Part shown: piece by piece, positions 10,383 through 23,507 of the stretch
How the letters are laid out: each line of letters begins with the position of its first letter
How positions within the stretch are numbered: position 1 is the stretch's first letter
From: Lactuca virosa
Taxonomy: Eukaryota > Streptophyta > Magnoliopsida > Asterales > Asteraceae
DNA: 64,000 bases
Direction: 5' to 3'
NCBI GenBank assembly: GCA_928212115.1
Contig: CAKMRJ010005634.1
Span: forward strand, 250,488,656-250,552,655
Position numbers and translations under genes: made by a program
The notes under the pieces: model-generated
The model's database searches: none
Told to the model about the DNA's origin: nothing
Seen by the model: the letters and a program-made list of their open reading frames with translations, nothing else

Positions 10383-13205
10383 ATGGCGGCTAAACATGTT
10401 GATTCTCATACCACTGAAGACGTTTCTTCTCAACCAATCATGAAGATTCAAAGCACCAACTATCAAGTTCAAGGCGATGTTGATGTGTACCCAGAAGAAT
10501 TGAAGATGTTAATCGGCACTCTTAAAAGTTCAGTGTTGTCGACATCAATGTTCAGTTCTTTTGCTGTACCGTCATCTTGGTTGTCACTTGCTGGTTCTAC
10601 GGCCACTTACAGCAAGACGATGAAGATTGTGACATTCCAGATGGTGAATGACAAGAAGTTCTGGTTATCGAAGAAACTTTTTGCTCAAATTCTGAATATG
10701 CCCAATGCTGAACCTTTCTACAAGGTAACGAATGCCCAAGTCATTCATATGTTCAATGAGGTGGGTTATCAACCTACTCTCACAAAGATCAGTGAATTTA
10801 AGAAATCAAGTTTGCCTTGTCTTTGGAATTTCTTATTTGGCATATACCTTTGTTGTTTGACAGGAATAACTGTGGGGTTGGATAAAGCTCGATTGGAAGT
10901 TTATGCAATGGTAGCTGGGATTTACTATGATTTACCAATGGACTATGCAACTCAATTGTGGGATGAGTTTGTGAAGAGTATCGGGAATACCAATGTTGTA
11001 GATGGGATTTCTTGTGCTCACTACTGGAGCCTAAACTGCAGTTTGTCTATGAGAAGGAAGGCATTCTAGTTCCTGAAAACGAAGAAACAGCTGAATTCTC
11101 CATGTATCATTATCCCAAAACATTTGAAGATGATATTGATGTCTTTCCAACTGTGGCTCGTCTCCCTGATGCGATGCTTCAAAAAGTTGATCCAACCAAT
11201 CCCATATTGGTAGAATATTTAAAGACTATCAATCCATCAATAGAGACTGACCAGTTGTTAGAAAAGTCTGCTGAAGGTCCTTCGAAGAAACGTCGAGGAT
11301 CAAAGAAGAATGATCAGGCTAGTCCTTTGAAAACTAGTCGTGTACCAGTTGAAAAATTGGCTAAGTCTCCTAAGAAAGTTAGTAAAGGAGAAAAATGTTC
11401 GAAGAAAACTCCCAAGCCTGTTGTTGAAGAAACTGCAATACCTTCGAAGGAGGTGGCACCTATGAAGTCAGGTGTATTAAAAAGATTGAAGAAAATGGAT
11501 CATGAACCACGCCATTCTCCTGAACGATCAAGAAGTTTTTCACCAACACTTATCAAGCCTCAGGTTAATCGAAAGGGGGTTGTTTTTCGTGAAATTCCAA
11601 CACCAGTTTCTACAGGGTCGAAGAAAAGGTGTGCTGAAGATATGGCCAAAAGAATTTCGAAGAAACAGAAGAAACAAAGGAAGTTAATTCTGAATGAAGA
11701 CTCAATGGATGAGGAAGTAGTTCTTGAATCTCCATTGAGAGATGATAAAACGGGCAATTCTTCACCTATGAGGGGTTCTCCAGTCAAACGAATCTCGAGG
11801 CGATTGGAAATCCTTGTGGCAATGTGGAAGCTTCTAAAGTTGACACAACCATCAATCAAGGTGAACAACCAAAAACTTCTACTCATGAGAAGACAATTGT
11901 CAAACCACTTAGAGTGTCGACTGCCGAATGAAATTTTGAGGAGGTTCGCACTTCAGGCATCACTGCAAACGTATCTGATACGGATGCAAATGTCAATAAG
12001 GGTGAAGGAGTATTGAACAACGAAGCCCAAGGTAATCCCAATATTATTGTCTCTTCTACTTTTGAAACATCTTTTGTTGATACCACAATTTCTTTACCAC
12101 CATTTCTTCTTCCTACTTCATCCCAAATACCTACATCAACTCATCCACCTACTTTCGAAAATATCATGGAACAACCTATTACTTCCTTATTCCCATCCCA
12201 ATCCACAGAAGGTGCAAAAATAGTTAATGATGATGAAACTGATGATGGTGGATTTGTGGATTCATTTGCTGATATTGAATTCGATTATGAAGAAGAAAAC
12301 ATACCCGATCACATGTTGATGTTTGGGAAGCAATTTAAGATTCTGAATAGGAAGCTTAATTCATTGCTACAATTATAAGCTGGTGGAGGGGGTAAACATT
12401 TGGTGTTTGGCATAGATGTGGATGTGATGATGAAAGCTCAAGAGCATCGAATTCAAGATAAAACTGATCAGATTGACCAAAACAATCAGTTAAGGATAAA
12501 AGCTCAATCTGACTCTTTTAATGGAGAACTTAAAGAATTGAGGACTGTTGCAAAGGAAAGACATGTTTTGTTTCTGAAAGATGTCAAGACTGTTCGAGAG
12601 GATGTGAATAGAAAATTTGAAGAGTTGATAGCTGATATGGAAAAGGAGATTGTTGACTTGACGCACAATTATTCTCCACTTCTCACGAAGGTTGATATAA
12701 TTGTCGATGCAGTCATGAAAATGGTTCAATGGTATCAATCCATGGCTCCAAAACTTGATAAGAAGGCTGAGGTGGATGCTACGAGTTTTGGGAAAGTTGA
12801 TAAGATGTTGGAAGACTTAAAGGATCTTATGTCAAAGTCTAATTCTTCAAAGTCTTCATTACTTTCTCCTTATTTTTTCACTGATAAATTTCGCTTGTTA
12901 GAGTCCACAATTCAAAACGAATTGGCTCCACTTGCGAAGTTTGCTAATATCATGCCAACGAATGCCCCACCTGTTGTCACAAGGGTGCAAGAGGGAGAAA
13001 TGAGGAATGTTGGCATCAATAACGGAGAAGGAGGTTCTGGCAATGCAGGTGGTGATGCGAAAGTAGTTGGAAAAGTTTTAACTACTCAAATTCCAACTTC
13101 TCTACCAAAAACTTCTACTGTAATATCAACAACAACAACAACAACAAAGCCTTTGACGAAAGGAATTGTGATTGGATCTGCTGGTGGAGATTCAAGCTCT
13201 TCGAA
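10383..13205 (+). pseudogene. Sirevirus F envelope-like ORF, part 1
   Basis: The 3' ORF downstream of pol, in the place occupied by the envelope-like gene of Sireviruses. It is read in successive open segments (10383-11069, 11012-12016, 12013-12378, 12400-13205) with frameshifts near 11030 and 12010 and a stop at 12376-12378. The N-terminal segment resembles the equivalent ORF of element H in layout. The middle is Lys/Arg/Ser-rich (11270-11700). The segment from about 12430 to 12760 is charged and heptad-like, likely coiled coil. It is interrupted at 13205 by solo LTR A, and reading resumes at 15915. Similarity to true envelope proteins is not claimed; the role of these ORFs is unproven. Confidence 0.75.
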
Positions 13206-15909
13206 TGTGACAACCCGAAATTTCTATCTTCTACAATTATTCAAATCAATCAAAGTCAGACTCGTTTCTGCTACCTTCTAGCATTGTTTTGAGTCAAATT
13301 GAGTTTTCTAAACCTAGTATCTTAAAGTTAGAGTTTAGATTTGGGTTCCGCAAGTTCACCCCGACCCAAAATTGGCCAAACACTCCAATATGAGGAGTGT
13401 ACGGCCGCACACTTGGGTGTGTGGCGGCACACCCCTCCTCTGGCAGCACACTCTTGTCTATAAAGTAAAGGCTTGGCCTTCATTCAACCCTTTTCACCCT
13501 CCTAGTTAAGAACTCATTCTCTCTCAAGTAGCATCCGATTTTTCAGCTAGATCTTCAAGTGGTAAGTGTTTCTTTCCTTTGATTTGTTGATTCCTTACTC
13601 CATCTAGTAAAGATTACTGATTTCATCCATGAAATCACTCCTTTTTAGTAGATCTTCAAGTGTTCTTCAGTTTCACCAAGAACACCAAGAACACCTACTA
13701 AGTTCTTGGGCTCCAAACACCCCTAAAACGCTTCTATATCGTAAGTACCCTTCTTCTGCTTGTTACTTGCTAGTTATGAGCCTTAGAAAACGTCCAAATC
13801 ATGATCATCAAGGAGTGTGCGGCCGAACACACCCCATGTGGCCGTACACCCCTTTGTTTAGTGCTTAAGGACCTCAAACTGAAGTTGTATGCTAGTACAT
13901 GATCAAGGACACTTAGGGGATGCAAGATATAACCTTCGAATACAATTTTTGACCATTCTTCCTAGGATTGTGCGGCCGCACACTCCATGGCCGCACACAC
14001 CAGGCCACACACCCAAGAGGTAGCACACCTGGTGGCCGCACACGCACATGTGTGGCCGTACACCCATTATATGCAACCTTTGGTGCCTTTAACACTTTAA
14101 TCTAAGTGTTTTCTAAGTCCTAGGGTGTTTTCCTTTCATGATTAGTTGTATAAAGACTAATTATGTACATATATGTGCCAATATATGCTTATTAGGATCC
14201 GTTGTGCTCACGTCTTCACTTGGCACTTAGCATCCTACAAACCGAACTTTCGTTCGTACCACTCACTGCAGGTGATTTCATACCTCTTTAACTTACCTTT
14301 TAAATGATTTTAAATGCTTTTATGGGGGGGGGGGGGATACAAGTAGAAACATTATAGTTATTATATCAATCGCATGTGATTAATAACTATCAATCAAATG
14401 GATTTCTTATACTTCAAACTGTGTTTTCAAACCAACTACTTCAAATCGTTTTATCAACTATTTTAGATGCAAAACTCTTTATCAAACTCTTTTAATCTCA
14501 TATTTTGTCAAAAGCATATCTATATAGATATAGTTATATAAGTAGGATTGAAAGGACTTAGGACTGACAACTCGCCTTACTTCCTGTTCCTTGTTTGGTT
14601 GTGGACTTAGGGTATCAGTTGTTTGTCCGAAGGTCGTTTGAATCTTAGTTATATATTATGTGTATGTATATAGATATAAAAGTCCTTCATTCAGTTCAGA
14701 TCCTTTGGGTAGCAAAGGTGTTCAATCATGTTCATTCATACCAACAACATTGCTAGTAAACTATAATAGGTATAGTTTAGGAAGTCACTAAATACTATTA
14801 CTAGAACAACGAGACATACTAAGAGTCAGTTCATACATGAGTCAGTACATACTATAACGAGAAACAATACTCACTATAAAGAGAAACATATAGAGAATAC
14901 TATAACGAGAATCAATACATACTACATATTACATACTAGAGAACATACTACATACTAGAGAACATACTACATACTAGACGGAGAGAATACTACACTAGAA
15001 CATACTATAATACAAGAATACTATAACGTTAATGTGAGATACTACTTCATGGTGCGGCATATACTGCTGTGTCACGTTTTGTACCCAGAGTCTCCTGGAG
15101 GGAAAGCGTGAATTTGTGTATAGATCTATACGGGATTGACCATCCCACACCTTACTGCTAGCTACAGTGGGACCTGCAGGTCTACGGGTGACAAATGTCA
15201 TATCATTTCGACGTCTCGAACGTCGTGTTATACTAAGTCAAATCAAGTATGGATACAATCAGATCACATTTTACCTTAATTAAACTAACAAGTTTAAGGG
15301 TAGTTAGTACATTAGTAGTTACCTAGATAAAACTACTAGTGCATCTTTACTTTTCCCCATTTCATTCACATTGTGAATCTTCTCACATAACGGTAATGGA
15401 AAATTATATTTTTATTAATGATAGTTACACTTGGGAAAACTCACACTTTTACAAAAGAACAAACATAGAAAACAGTTGGGTCTTGGTAGAAGACCATTTT
15501 AGTAGAAAATATAGGATTTTCTAGGAAGTTTACAAACATTTTCAACAAACACTTACAAACTCTTACATCAAACATTTACAAATACTTTCTTCAACTCATA
15601 CAACAACGACACTAAAATAGTTATGAACTCACCAGCTTTAATGCTGATCTATGCTTTCAAAATAACTTGTATTCTCAGGTCACCAGTAGACAGGTACCGA
15701 TGATCAGGTTTTTGAGAAGATGGAGCACATTCAAGACTCATCTTTCATTTTTGGTGTCTTATAAACTACAGAACACACTTGTATTAAAAAGATTACTATT
15801 AATGCAATGGATGATGTTGTTGCTTGTTTACTATTATGTATTGTTGTGATACTGTACATGACGTCCTCCACCCCCGAACGTTCCGCCATTCCGGTTTTGG
15901 GGTATGACA
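13206..15909 (+). mobile_element. Gypsy solo LTR (A), 2,704 bp, exact TSD
   Basis: Runs from TGTGACAACCC (13206) to GGGGTATGACA (15909) and is flanked by the exact 5-bp duplication TCGAA (13201-13205 and 15910-15914). There is no internal region, so it is a solo LTR left by intra-element recombination. It contains a TATAAAG core promoter near 13461. Two clusters of a GTGYGGCCGCACAC-type palindrome flank that promoter (13395-13455 and 13810-14065). It also has a G13 run (14324-14336) and a short tandem array of a roughly 20-bp AACATACTACATACTAGAG unit near 14940-14985. It splits the Sirevirus F envelope-like ORF. Confidence 0.9.
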
Positions 15910-16312
15910 TCGAAACCCAAGCCTACTGAAGTAGATAAAGGCAAAGGAAAAGGAGTAAAGTTATAGCTTTCGAAAGAGGCGAAGAAAACTGCTTTTGAAG
16001 AAGAGATGAAAAAACAAAAGCCAATACAGGGTGCTCTACATCAAAGAGAAAATGATCCTCCTGGTCTCAACAAAGGTGATCCTACAAAGCTATTTTATTA
16101 CGAGAATATCGAAGCTTTAACTGTTAAAGGGAGATGCATGGCTTTGAAAAAGCACCTAATAAAAGCTACGACATTGAGAACACAAACTTGATTAAGTTGG
16201 ACTTTCCAGTGAACAGGATGATGTTCTTAGATGAACAATTCGAAATTGCTGATAAGTACAAAGACAATGTTGAATACAAGCTTCTGAAGTTTTGATTCCA
16301 TGTTGTGCTTGG
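15910..16312 (+). pseudogene. Sirevirus F envelope-like ORF, part 2
   Basis: After the second TCGAA copy the interrupted reading frame resumes (Lys-rich, then open 16006-16191), with a TAG near 15965 and a stop near 16190. It continues to 16312, where element B is inserted. The duplicated CTTGG/CTTGA at 16308-16312 and 23508-23512 marks that insertion. Confidence 0.65.
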
Positions 16313-19300
16313 TGATATGTGCACAATTAGTCATATATTTTGTGTTAAATCTTAATAATTTTTGGCTATTTTATTGCAAATTATGAACAAAAGGTACTTA
16401 AATATGTTTAAAATGTATTTGTAGCCTAAAAGATGAGCTTGGAAGAAAAAGGATGCAAAAAAAGTGAAAGGAAGCTCGAGAATTGAATAAAGAAGAAAGA
16501 AAGAAAAAACCCTGAAGAACTCGGCGAGTTGGGTGCCTACTCGTCGAGTAGGTTCGAAGATTCGCGAACAAATAAGATTCCTTGACGCATACGGATTTTA
16601 AGTGGGGGACTCGCCGAGTCGGTCTATGGACTCGACGAGTAGCCCCTGTTTTCAGAAACTATATAAAGGGCTTTAATTCACGAATTTGGGACTTCTCTCC
16701 GGAACCCTTGAAGGTTAATTTGCGATTCAAGTTGCTGCTGGAGCTTTGGAACTTGAAGATCGAGTCTAAGCATTCGATTTTAGGGAGATCAAGGAAATTC
16801 AAGTGTACTCTTCACTTAATCTTTTGTTTAAATTATGTTTGCATCAATTGATTTCGTTTTTGAGTTGTTTTCTGCTTTAATTATGCGCTAAAAACTCATA
16901 ACGTCTGTTTAGGATAGATGACTTTAAGAATATGGTTTGATTTTATGATTGGATTAATTTAATTTGGTAATTTTGTTTTGTTAAGCTTGTTAAAGAACCT
17001 TATGTGTTAATTACAACTATTTTCTGTTAATTAACCAGCATATTAAGTTGCATGAACATCTCTTAATTGCTAATCTCATATGATTTGTGTGAAAACATTG
17101 TTATATGCCTAGGAATAGCGAATGTGAAACTAGGGTTAATTAGAAAATAGGTAAATTAATGTGTGAGCTTGTGTGACGAACCATCAACAAGAGGTTAATT
17201 GAATTAGCAATTTGATTAGCTACTACAAGTCTTACTTAACCCGAATCAATAAACTAGGAAACCTATTAGTTTAATCACTTGGCCACTGTTTAAATTAATC
17301 TGTTTTCTAAGGATTAGTAATAGCGAACGTGAACCTAATCACACTAATTGGTAGCCAATGCCAATTAATCCATTGCACTTGTCATAAAATCAACCATAGG
17401 AATAAATGATTCAAAACCTAAACAAAAGTCTTTTCCATTATTGAATTTATTTGATTTTCGTTTGCTTAGCTGTTAGTTGCTTAGTTGAGTATTAGTTAAG
17501 TACTTAAGTTTCTTGTCTTGCAAAACTAGAGAAAACCCTTTCTTTTATTGCTTGTTTTTAGATAATGTTAGTAATTAACTTAATTGTCGTTCCCTGTGTT
17601 CGATACCCTGATTGCCAAACTATACCACCAATCGACAGGTACACTGCCGTTTGTAACACCCATAAAATTGAAGCCAATTTTAAAACTTTTTAAACAATCC
17701 AAAAACCATTAGTTATTACAAAACTTGTTTTCAAAAGGTATAATATCAGAGTATCCCAGAAACATAAACATAAATATGAGGAGCTGTACGATCACGCCTT
17801 CACCTTGCCGCGATCCCCTGATGTACCTGAAACAATAAACTGAAACTGTAAGCTCGAGGCTTAGTGAGTTCCGCAAAATACCGATACACTGCACATAATA
17901 CATATACAAATAACAGCGTGTACTAGATCCACAGCTTTACAGACTGGATTACCCCTGGGCCCACACTGTGAGTCTGGATTGCCTACCGGGCCCACAACTC
18001 ACATCTGGATTGCCATCGAGCCCACAGTACGAGTCTGGATTGCCTACCGGGCCCACAGCTCGTATCTGGAATGCTCCTAGGGTTTGTTGGACACTACACG
18101 AAACGGTACATCCTCAACCCATCCCACATAACATAACAACATATAACATAACTACTGAGCATGCAGATAATCATATAACAACACAGGTAGTCCTACAGAT
18201 CTACCTAAGTGGCATAACCACTAGCATGCAACACTAAATCATACTCAACTTCTAACACTGCTAGGATAACATATCCAATGGGTTGGCCTTGGTGCCTTAG
18301 ACCCCTTAGTATAGTGAGGTAACTCACCTCGCACTGTCGACTCGAAGATAACCTCAAGCTCTTGGATTGCCGGTACAACTCCACCACCTTAATGCACCGT
18401 AGAACCATGCTTGTAAATTTTAAATTCCCAAAATACCCCAGAAGGCCAATAGTCAACCCTTGATCAAAGTCAAAGTCAACTGTCAAGGTCAACAGTCCAT
18501 GTTGACCTCAACTCGTCGAGTTCCACCAACAACTCACCGAGTTCCTTGCATAGCTCGCTAACTCGCCGAGTCACTTGAGCGACTCGTCGAGTTCCTAACG
18601 TCAGTGGTCGCAAACTCCTTGGCCAACTCGTCGAGTTTCCCCTTTACAACTCGTCGGGTTCATACGTGTCCAAAGGTTGGGAAAACCCTAACCGACTCAC
18701 CGAGTCATTCCACTGACTCGCCGGGAATACGACAATCTTCAACGGACTCGCCGAGTTGTTCATCCAACTCGTCGAGTACAGGACCATCTTCATGTGGCTC
18801 GCCGAGTTGACTATGCAACTCGCCGAGTCCCTTCAGACCTTCATTCATACATGTACTTTTTAAGCCATGTAACGACTCCTCATTGCAGATCCAAGCTTCT
18901 AAGGCATGTTTATCACGTAAACTTGCAAACTTTACGTGCATGCAAGGCCCTAGAGACTCTAAATGACCAATGTAAGCTTCTAATGGAGCTTTACACCTTA
19001 GGAGAGTCTCATTCTTGCAAAAGTTGGGAAACTTTATGGACTTAGAGACCCAAAAGAGTCCAGATCTGAGGTTGCAACCTCAAATCTGAGCTCAAACACA
19101 AGAAAGGCTTCCTAATAAGCTAGAAAAGCCCTAAAATCCACCCAAAAGAGATCTAGAATGAAATAGGGTTAAGATAACAGATTAATACCTTCTCAAAAGA
19201 TGCCAACTGAAGTAGATCTTGATTCCCACGAGTTCCTGGCTTCAATCCACTTGTTCTCCCCAAGCTCTTCTCCTCAAGAATCCTCTTCCAAAGCTTAAAA

Positions 19301-19650
19301 CACACACACACACACATATTAGGGTTCACTGAGCTCTCAAGGGACTGTAAAGAACCTGAAGGAGGCTTATGATTCTTTAAATAGGGTGCAAAAACCCGGA
19401 AATTAAGGTTTCACCCTCCAGCTCCAACTCGTCAAGTCACTCTTCCGACTCGGCGAGTTGGTCACTTAAACACGTGCCCCAAACCCGCTACTACTCGACA
19501 AGTCAGGGCATCCAACTCGTCGAGTAGACCTTGAAACTTGAAAATTAAAGCCATAATATTAATACCCGAGAATCGGGGCGTTACACCTTTTGTGTGTCTA
19601 TTTTATATTAAAAAGTAGGATTAAAACTAGTGCATCCCACACACATAAAG
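16313..19650 (+). mobile_element. Element B 5' LTR, interrupted by solo LTR C
   Basis: Starts TGATATGTGC and matches the 3' LTR at 22108-23507 along its length. The match breaks at 17651 and resumes at 19586, because solo LTR C is inserted. The LTR carries ACTCG[CT]CGAGT palindromes at about 16515-16645, immediately upstream of a core promoter AACTATATAAAGG (about 16656). Its last bases (CACACACATA) are slightly degenerate relative to the 3' LTR end CACACATATCA. Confidence 0.88.
17652..19585 (-). mobile_element. Gypsy solo LTR (C), 1,934 bp, minus orientation
   Basis: In plus orientation it runs TGTAACACCC to GGGGCGTTACA, with near-matching flanks CCGTT / CCTTT as TSD. It is related to the LTR of element J (26939-28842): both share the TAACACCCATAAAA end, the GAGGAGCTGTACGATCACGC block and a core promoter read on minus as GCACCCTATTTAAA. 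At least ten ACTCG[CT]CGAGT palindromes lie at 18511-18828, with others at 19430-19530. It has no internal region. Confidence 0.85.
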
Positions 19651-19654
19651 TTTT

Positions 19655-19672
19655 TGGCGCCGTTGCTGGGGA
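19655..19672 (+). other. Primer-binding site of element B
   Basis: TGGCGCCGTTGCTGGGGA directly follows the 5' LTR. This is the PBS type (tRNA-Asp-like) common in Athila-type gypsy elements. It supports B being an LTR retrotransposon on the plus strand. Confidence 0.8.
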
Positions 19673-19773
19673 ACGGTTCAAATAGTTAATTTTATTTGCT
19701 AATTGTTATCGTTTTTATTTATTAATTATTTTTTATAGTTTAATTTTTATTTTTATTTTTATTTTTATTTATT

Positions 19774-20328
19774 ATGTATTTTCCAAGTCTCGATGCTCTT
19801 GATGCTTTTCTTGAGGAAGTAGTACAGGAAATTGAGCAAGAAGATGAGGAGTATGACTCAGATGATGATTTGAAGAAATTTGGAAGATGGTTAGATAACA
19901 TCTTGCCTAATAAACAAGAGCAATCTGAGTTACAAGAGCTAGATTTACAAGATGAAGATTTTAATCCAGAAAGAGACTTGGAGGAGCTGGAGAGGTTGCT
20001 GGCAGAGGGGTCAGACGAAGAACAAGAACCAGCTGAGTTGCAGGAACCAAGCCGTGGTTTGACCATTACCATGACGTGCCCCCCTGTTCTTCCGGTTTGT
20101 GTTTCGAAGCATGGGGTGACGATTCCATCTTTGGAGAAAGTTCTGAAGCGCGATACATTCCTGATTAGTACCCGAACGGTTCCAACCCTTGTCAAGATTC
20201 TTGGGTTTTATGAATTCAAGCTCGCTTGGCCAGTTTTTGAAGCAAAGAGCCAAATTTTACAAATTGGTCCAAAGAAACTATTCAATGCAACGGATGGATT
20301 GACATTGAGTTTATTGGAAGTTTATTAA
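19774..20328 (+). CDS. Acidic 184-aa ORF of non-autonomous element B
   Basis: The only sizeable open frame inside element B, intact from ATG to TAA. The N-terminal 90 residues are strongly acidic (runs such as EQEDEEYDSDDD) with heptad-like Leu/Glu spacing, so a coiled coil is likely. The C-terminal half is mixed and ends TLSLLEVY. I see no zinc knuckle, protease, polymerase or integrase motif and cannot name a function. Its position right after the PBS suggests a gag-like or element-specific product. That it is still open while the element carries no pol suggests it may matter to the element. It is followed by the hairpin-like CGGGAGGCAACCCG at 20373. Confidence 0.55.
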   Translation: MYFPSLDALDAFLEEVVQEIEQEDEEYDSDDDLKKFGRWLDNILPNKQEQSELQELDLQDEDFNPERDLEELERLLAEGSDEEQEPAELQEPSRGLTITMTCPPVLPVCVSKHGVTIPSLEKVLKRDTFLISTRTVPTLVKILGFYEFKLAWPVFEAKSQILQIGPKKLFNATDGLTLSLLEVY

Positions 20329-22107
20329 ATTGAGAGTCCAGCTAAAGACTCGCACAAAAAAGAAGCACTTTCGGGAGGCAACCCGATATCTAGAGTTTGC
20401 TTTCTTTTTATTTTTCGTTTTGATTGATTTAATTTTATTTTGATATGTTCGGTTATAGATAATTTTTATTTTTGTTTGTTTTGATTGTTTTATTTTGAAC
20501 TTATGGTAGCTAGGATTATGTAGGATGTTTTTGTTTTCTATCACTTGTGTTTGCTTTTATCTTTTCAGTTTGAGGCTTAGGATTTCATGTGAGGGTATAG
20601 AGTCAAGGCTAACCAAGCAAGAAGTCGAGTTTAGGCAATAGAGAAAACAAAGTTTTGAGTCAAGTTATGAGTACGATTGATAGAAGAGCTATAGAGTATT
20701 TATTTACTGAAGAAAAATGAGGGAAGGTATTAGTTTATATTACCCCCATACACCAGAAACGGACTTGGGCAGAATACAATTTTTTTCCACACAGCGGTCT
20801 ACTCGCCGAGTGCATCTTATGGACTCGACAAGTCCATGTGAAATTTCACGACTTTTCTACTAGTCACGCTAGAACTCGGCGAGTTAGCATACCTAGTCAA
20901 CGAGTCACTCGTTAATTCTACTTTCAAGCCAATGATTTGATGACATTTGATATGGGCATTGGTTCTATTCTTTGGAGATCATTTTCCGAGCATTTCCAAG
21001 AGTTTTTTCCTTATAATTGCAGTTGTACCACACGAGATTTTGACACCCAAGACATGGATGAGCTGTTCCCATGTCTAAATTCAATTGAAGATGGAGCTTA
21101 AAGACGAAATATCAACTTCGCACTACTATCCCAGGGGAGTTTGTTCCAATTCTCTCTTTATTTTATTTTTCTTTATCATGCATAATATGCAATGGGGACA
21201 TTGCATAAATTAAGTGTGGGGTTGGGGTTGGTTACATTAGTTGAAATTTTAGTTAAATTTCGAAAATCTTGAAAATTTTAGTTAACTTTAAAATTTTTTG
21301 CATAAAATTGCTAGGACTTAACTTAGAAAATTTTGGTAAAAGCAATTAGGAATCATGATAGTATTGTGTTTGATGATTCTTTGAAGACCCAAATGTTTAG
21401 TTGAGCCTATACACGTTATAATGCAATTGTGGCCTCCCTTATTCTAGTGAAATCATGGGACAAAAACGCAACCTCGCTTAGTTTGAGGGACGCAATATGT
21501 TTAGCATCGTGTACTTGAAATGTATCCACGAAAACTAATACTTTAACCAATAAAGGTTGAAGTCGAGCAACCTTGCTTAAGCATGTAGGTTTTGAGTGAA
21601 AAAAAGAGAGAGAATTACAAGAAAAAGTTAAAGAATTTTGGAGCAATCAAAGTGAAGATCAAAAGATCAAAATTCTGAAGAAATTCAAAAAGTTAAAGAT
21701 ACCAAAAATCAAACAACAAGGTGGTGAATTCAAAGAAATCAAAGATCAAATATCAAAGAAGTGAAGAATTCCAAATAAGCTCTATAGTGGTATCAAAAAG
21801 TTGTAATTTACTAGATTATGTATGCTTGGGTTGCTTGACCAAAAATACCTTGAGGTTAGGAAGTTTTATGCGGATGGATTCGAAGGGATGCATAAAATGA
21901 GCGTTGTTCAAAAGAAGCGGGCAAGTGTTTATGAGGATTGTGAGTATTTAGAATTAGGGGGGGTCCTTAGGAAAAATTTTAGACACAAATGCATGCGTTG
22001 CGGTCTTGGCATAATGGCTGGGTTTGATTGGAATTATTTTATGTGATGCTAGTATGTTAAAATTCAGTTTTACTTGGGGGAAAGCAAAAGTCAAGTGTGG
22101 GGTATTT
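20329..22107 (+). mobile_element. Element B internal non-coding region and PPT
   Basis: No gag-pol is present, so B is a large non-autonomous (LARD-like) element. Landmarks are ACTCG[AC]CGAGT-type motifs at about 20800-20910, two 'AAGTGTGGGGT' stretches (about 21211 and 22094), and purine-rich sequence just before the 3' LTR acting as the PPT. Bases 20930-22080 include short open frames that are not recognised. Confidence 0.7.
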
Positions 22108-23507
22108 TGATATGTGCATAATTAGTCATATATTTTGTGTTAAATCTTAATACTTTTTGGCTACTTTATTGTAAATTATGAAAAAAAGGTACTTAAATAT
22201 GTTTAAAATGTATTTGTAGCCTAAAAGATGAGCTCAGAAGAAAAAGGAAGCAGAAAAAGTGATAGGAAGCTCGGGAATTGAAGAAAGAAGAAAGAATGAA
22301 AAAAACCCTGAAGAACTCGGCGAGTTGGGCGCCTACTTGCCGAGTAGGTTCGAAGATTCACGAACAAATAAGATTCCTTGACGCATACGGATTTTAAGTG
22401 GGGGACTCGCCGAGTCGGTCTATGGACTCGACGAGTAGCCCCTGTTTTTAGAAACTATATAAAGGGCTTTAATTCACAAATGTGGGACTTCTCTCTGGAA
22501 CCCTTGAAGGTTAATTTGCGATTCAAGTTGCTGCTAGAGCTCTGGAACTTGAAGATCGAGTTTAAGCATTCGATTTTGAGGAGATCAAGGAAATTCAAGT
22601 GTACTCTTTACTTAATCTTTTGTTTAAATTATGTTTGCATAAATTGATTTCGTTTTTTGAGTTGTTTTCTGCTTTAATTATGAGCTAAAAACTCATAACT
22701 TTTGTTTAGGATAGATGACTTTAAGAATATGGTTTGGTTTTATAATTGGATTAATTTAATTTGGTAATTTTGTTTTGTTAAGCTTGTTAGAGAACCTTAT
22801 GTGTTAATTACAACTATTTTCTATTAATTAACCAGCATATTAAGTTGCATGAACATCTCTTAATTGCTAATCTCATATGATTTGTGTGAAAACATTGTTA
22901 TATGCCTAGGAATAGCGAACGTGAAACTAGGGTTAATTAGAAAATAGGTAAATTAATGTGCGAGATTGTGTGACGAACCATCAACAAGAGGTTAATTGAA
23001 TTAGCAATTTGATTAGCTACTACAATTCTTACTTAACCCGAATCAATAAACCAGGAAACCTATTAGTTTAATCACTTGGCCACTGTTTAAATTAATCTGT
23101 TTTCTTAGGATTAGTAATAGCGAACGTGAACCTAATCACACTAATCGGTAGCCAATGCCAATTAATCCATTGCACTTGTCATAAAATCAACCATAGAAAT
23201 AAATGATTCAAAACCTAAACAGAAGTCTTTTCCATTATTGAATTTAGTTGATTTTCGTTTGCTTAGCTGTTAGTTGCTTAGTTGAGTATTAGTTAAGTAC
23301 TTAAGTTTCTAGTCTTGCAAAACTAGAGAAAACCCTTTCTTTTATTGCTTGTTTTTAGATAATGTTAGTAATTAGCTTAATTGTCATTCCCTGTGTTCGA
23401 TACCCTGCTTGCTAAACTATACCACCAATCGACAGGTACACTGGCTTTTTATGTGTCTAATTTATATTAAAAAGTAGGATTAAAACTAATGCATCCCACA
23501 CATATCA
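22108..23507 (+). mobile_element. Element B 3' LTR, 1,400 bp
   Basis: Runs from TGATATGTGC to CACATATCA, with matching inverted termini. It is uninterrupted and gives the reference form for the broken 5' LTR. It is followed by CTTGA (23508-23512), the partner of CTTGG before the 5' LTR. The 5' and 3' copies differ by scattered substitutions. Confidence 0.92.

Noticed and set aside
10383..13205. Integrated DNA virus (pararetrovirus) as source of the large ORFs
   Set aside because: No movement-protein or coat-protein motifs were seen. Pol order, PBS and LTRs are those of Ty1/copia and Ty3/gypsy retrotransposons.
14324..14336. Homopolymer G/C runs as regulatory G-quadruplexes (also about 24182, 42606 and 58811)
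   Set aside because: They are single uninterrupted runs. The one at 24182 is the PPT of F. The others are inside LTRs or a hAT element and may partly be sequencing-length uncertainty.
18511..18828. Regularly recurring ACTCG[CT]CGAGT motifs as a CRISPR-like array
   Set aside because: The repeats are too short, spacing is irregular, and they lie inside a plant LTR. There are no associated genes.
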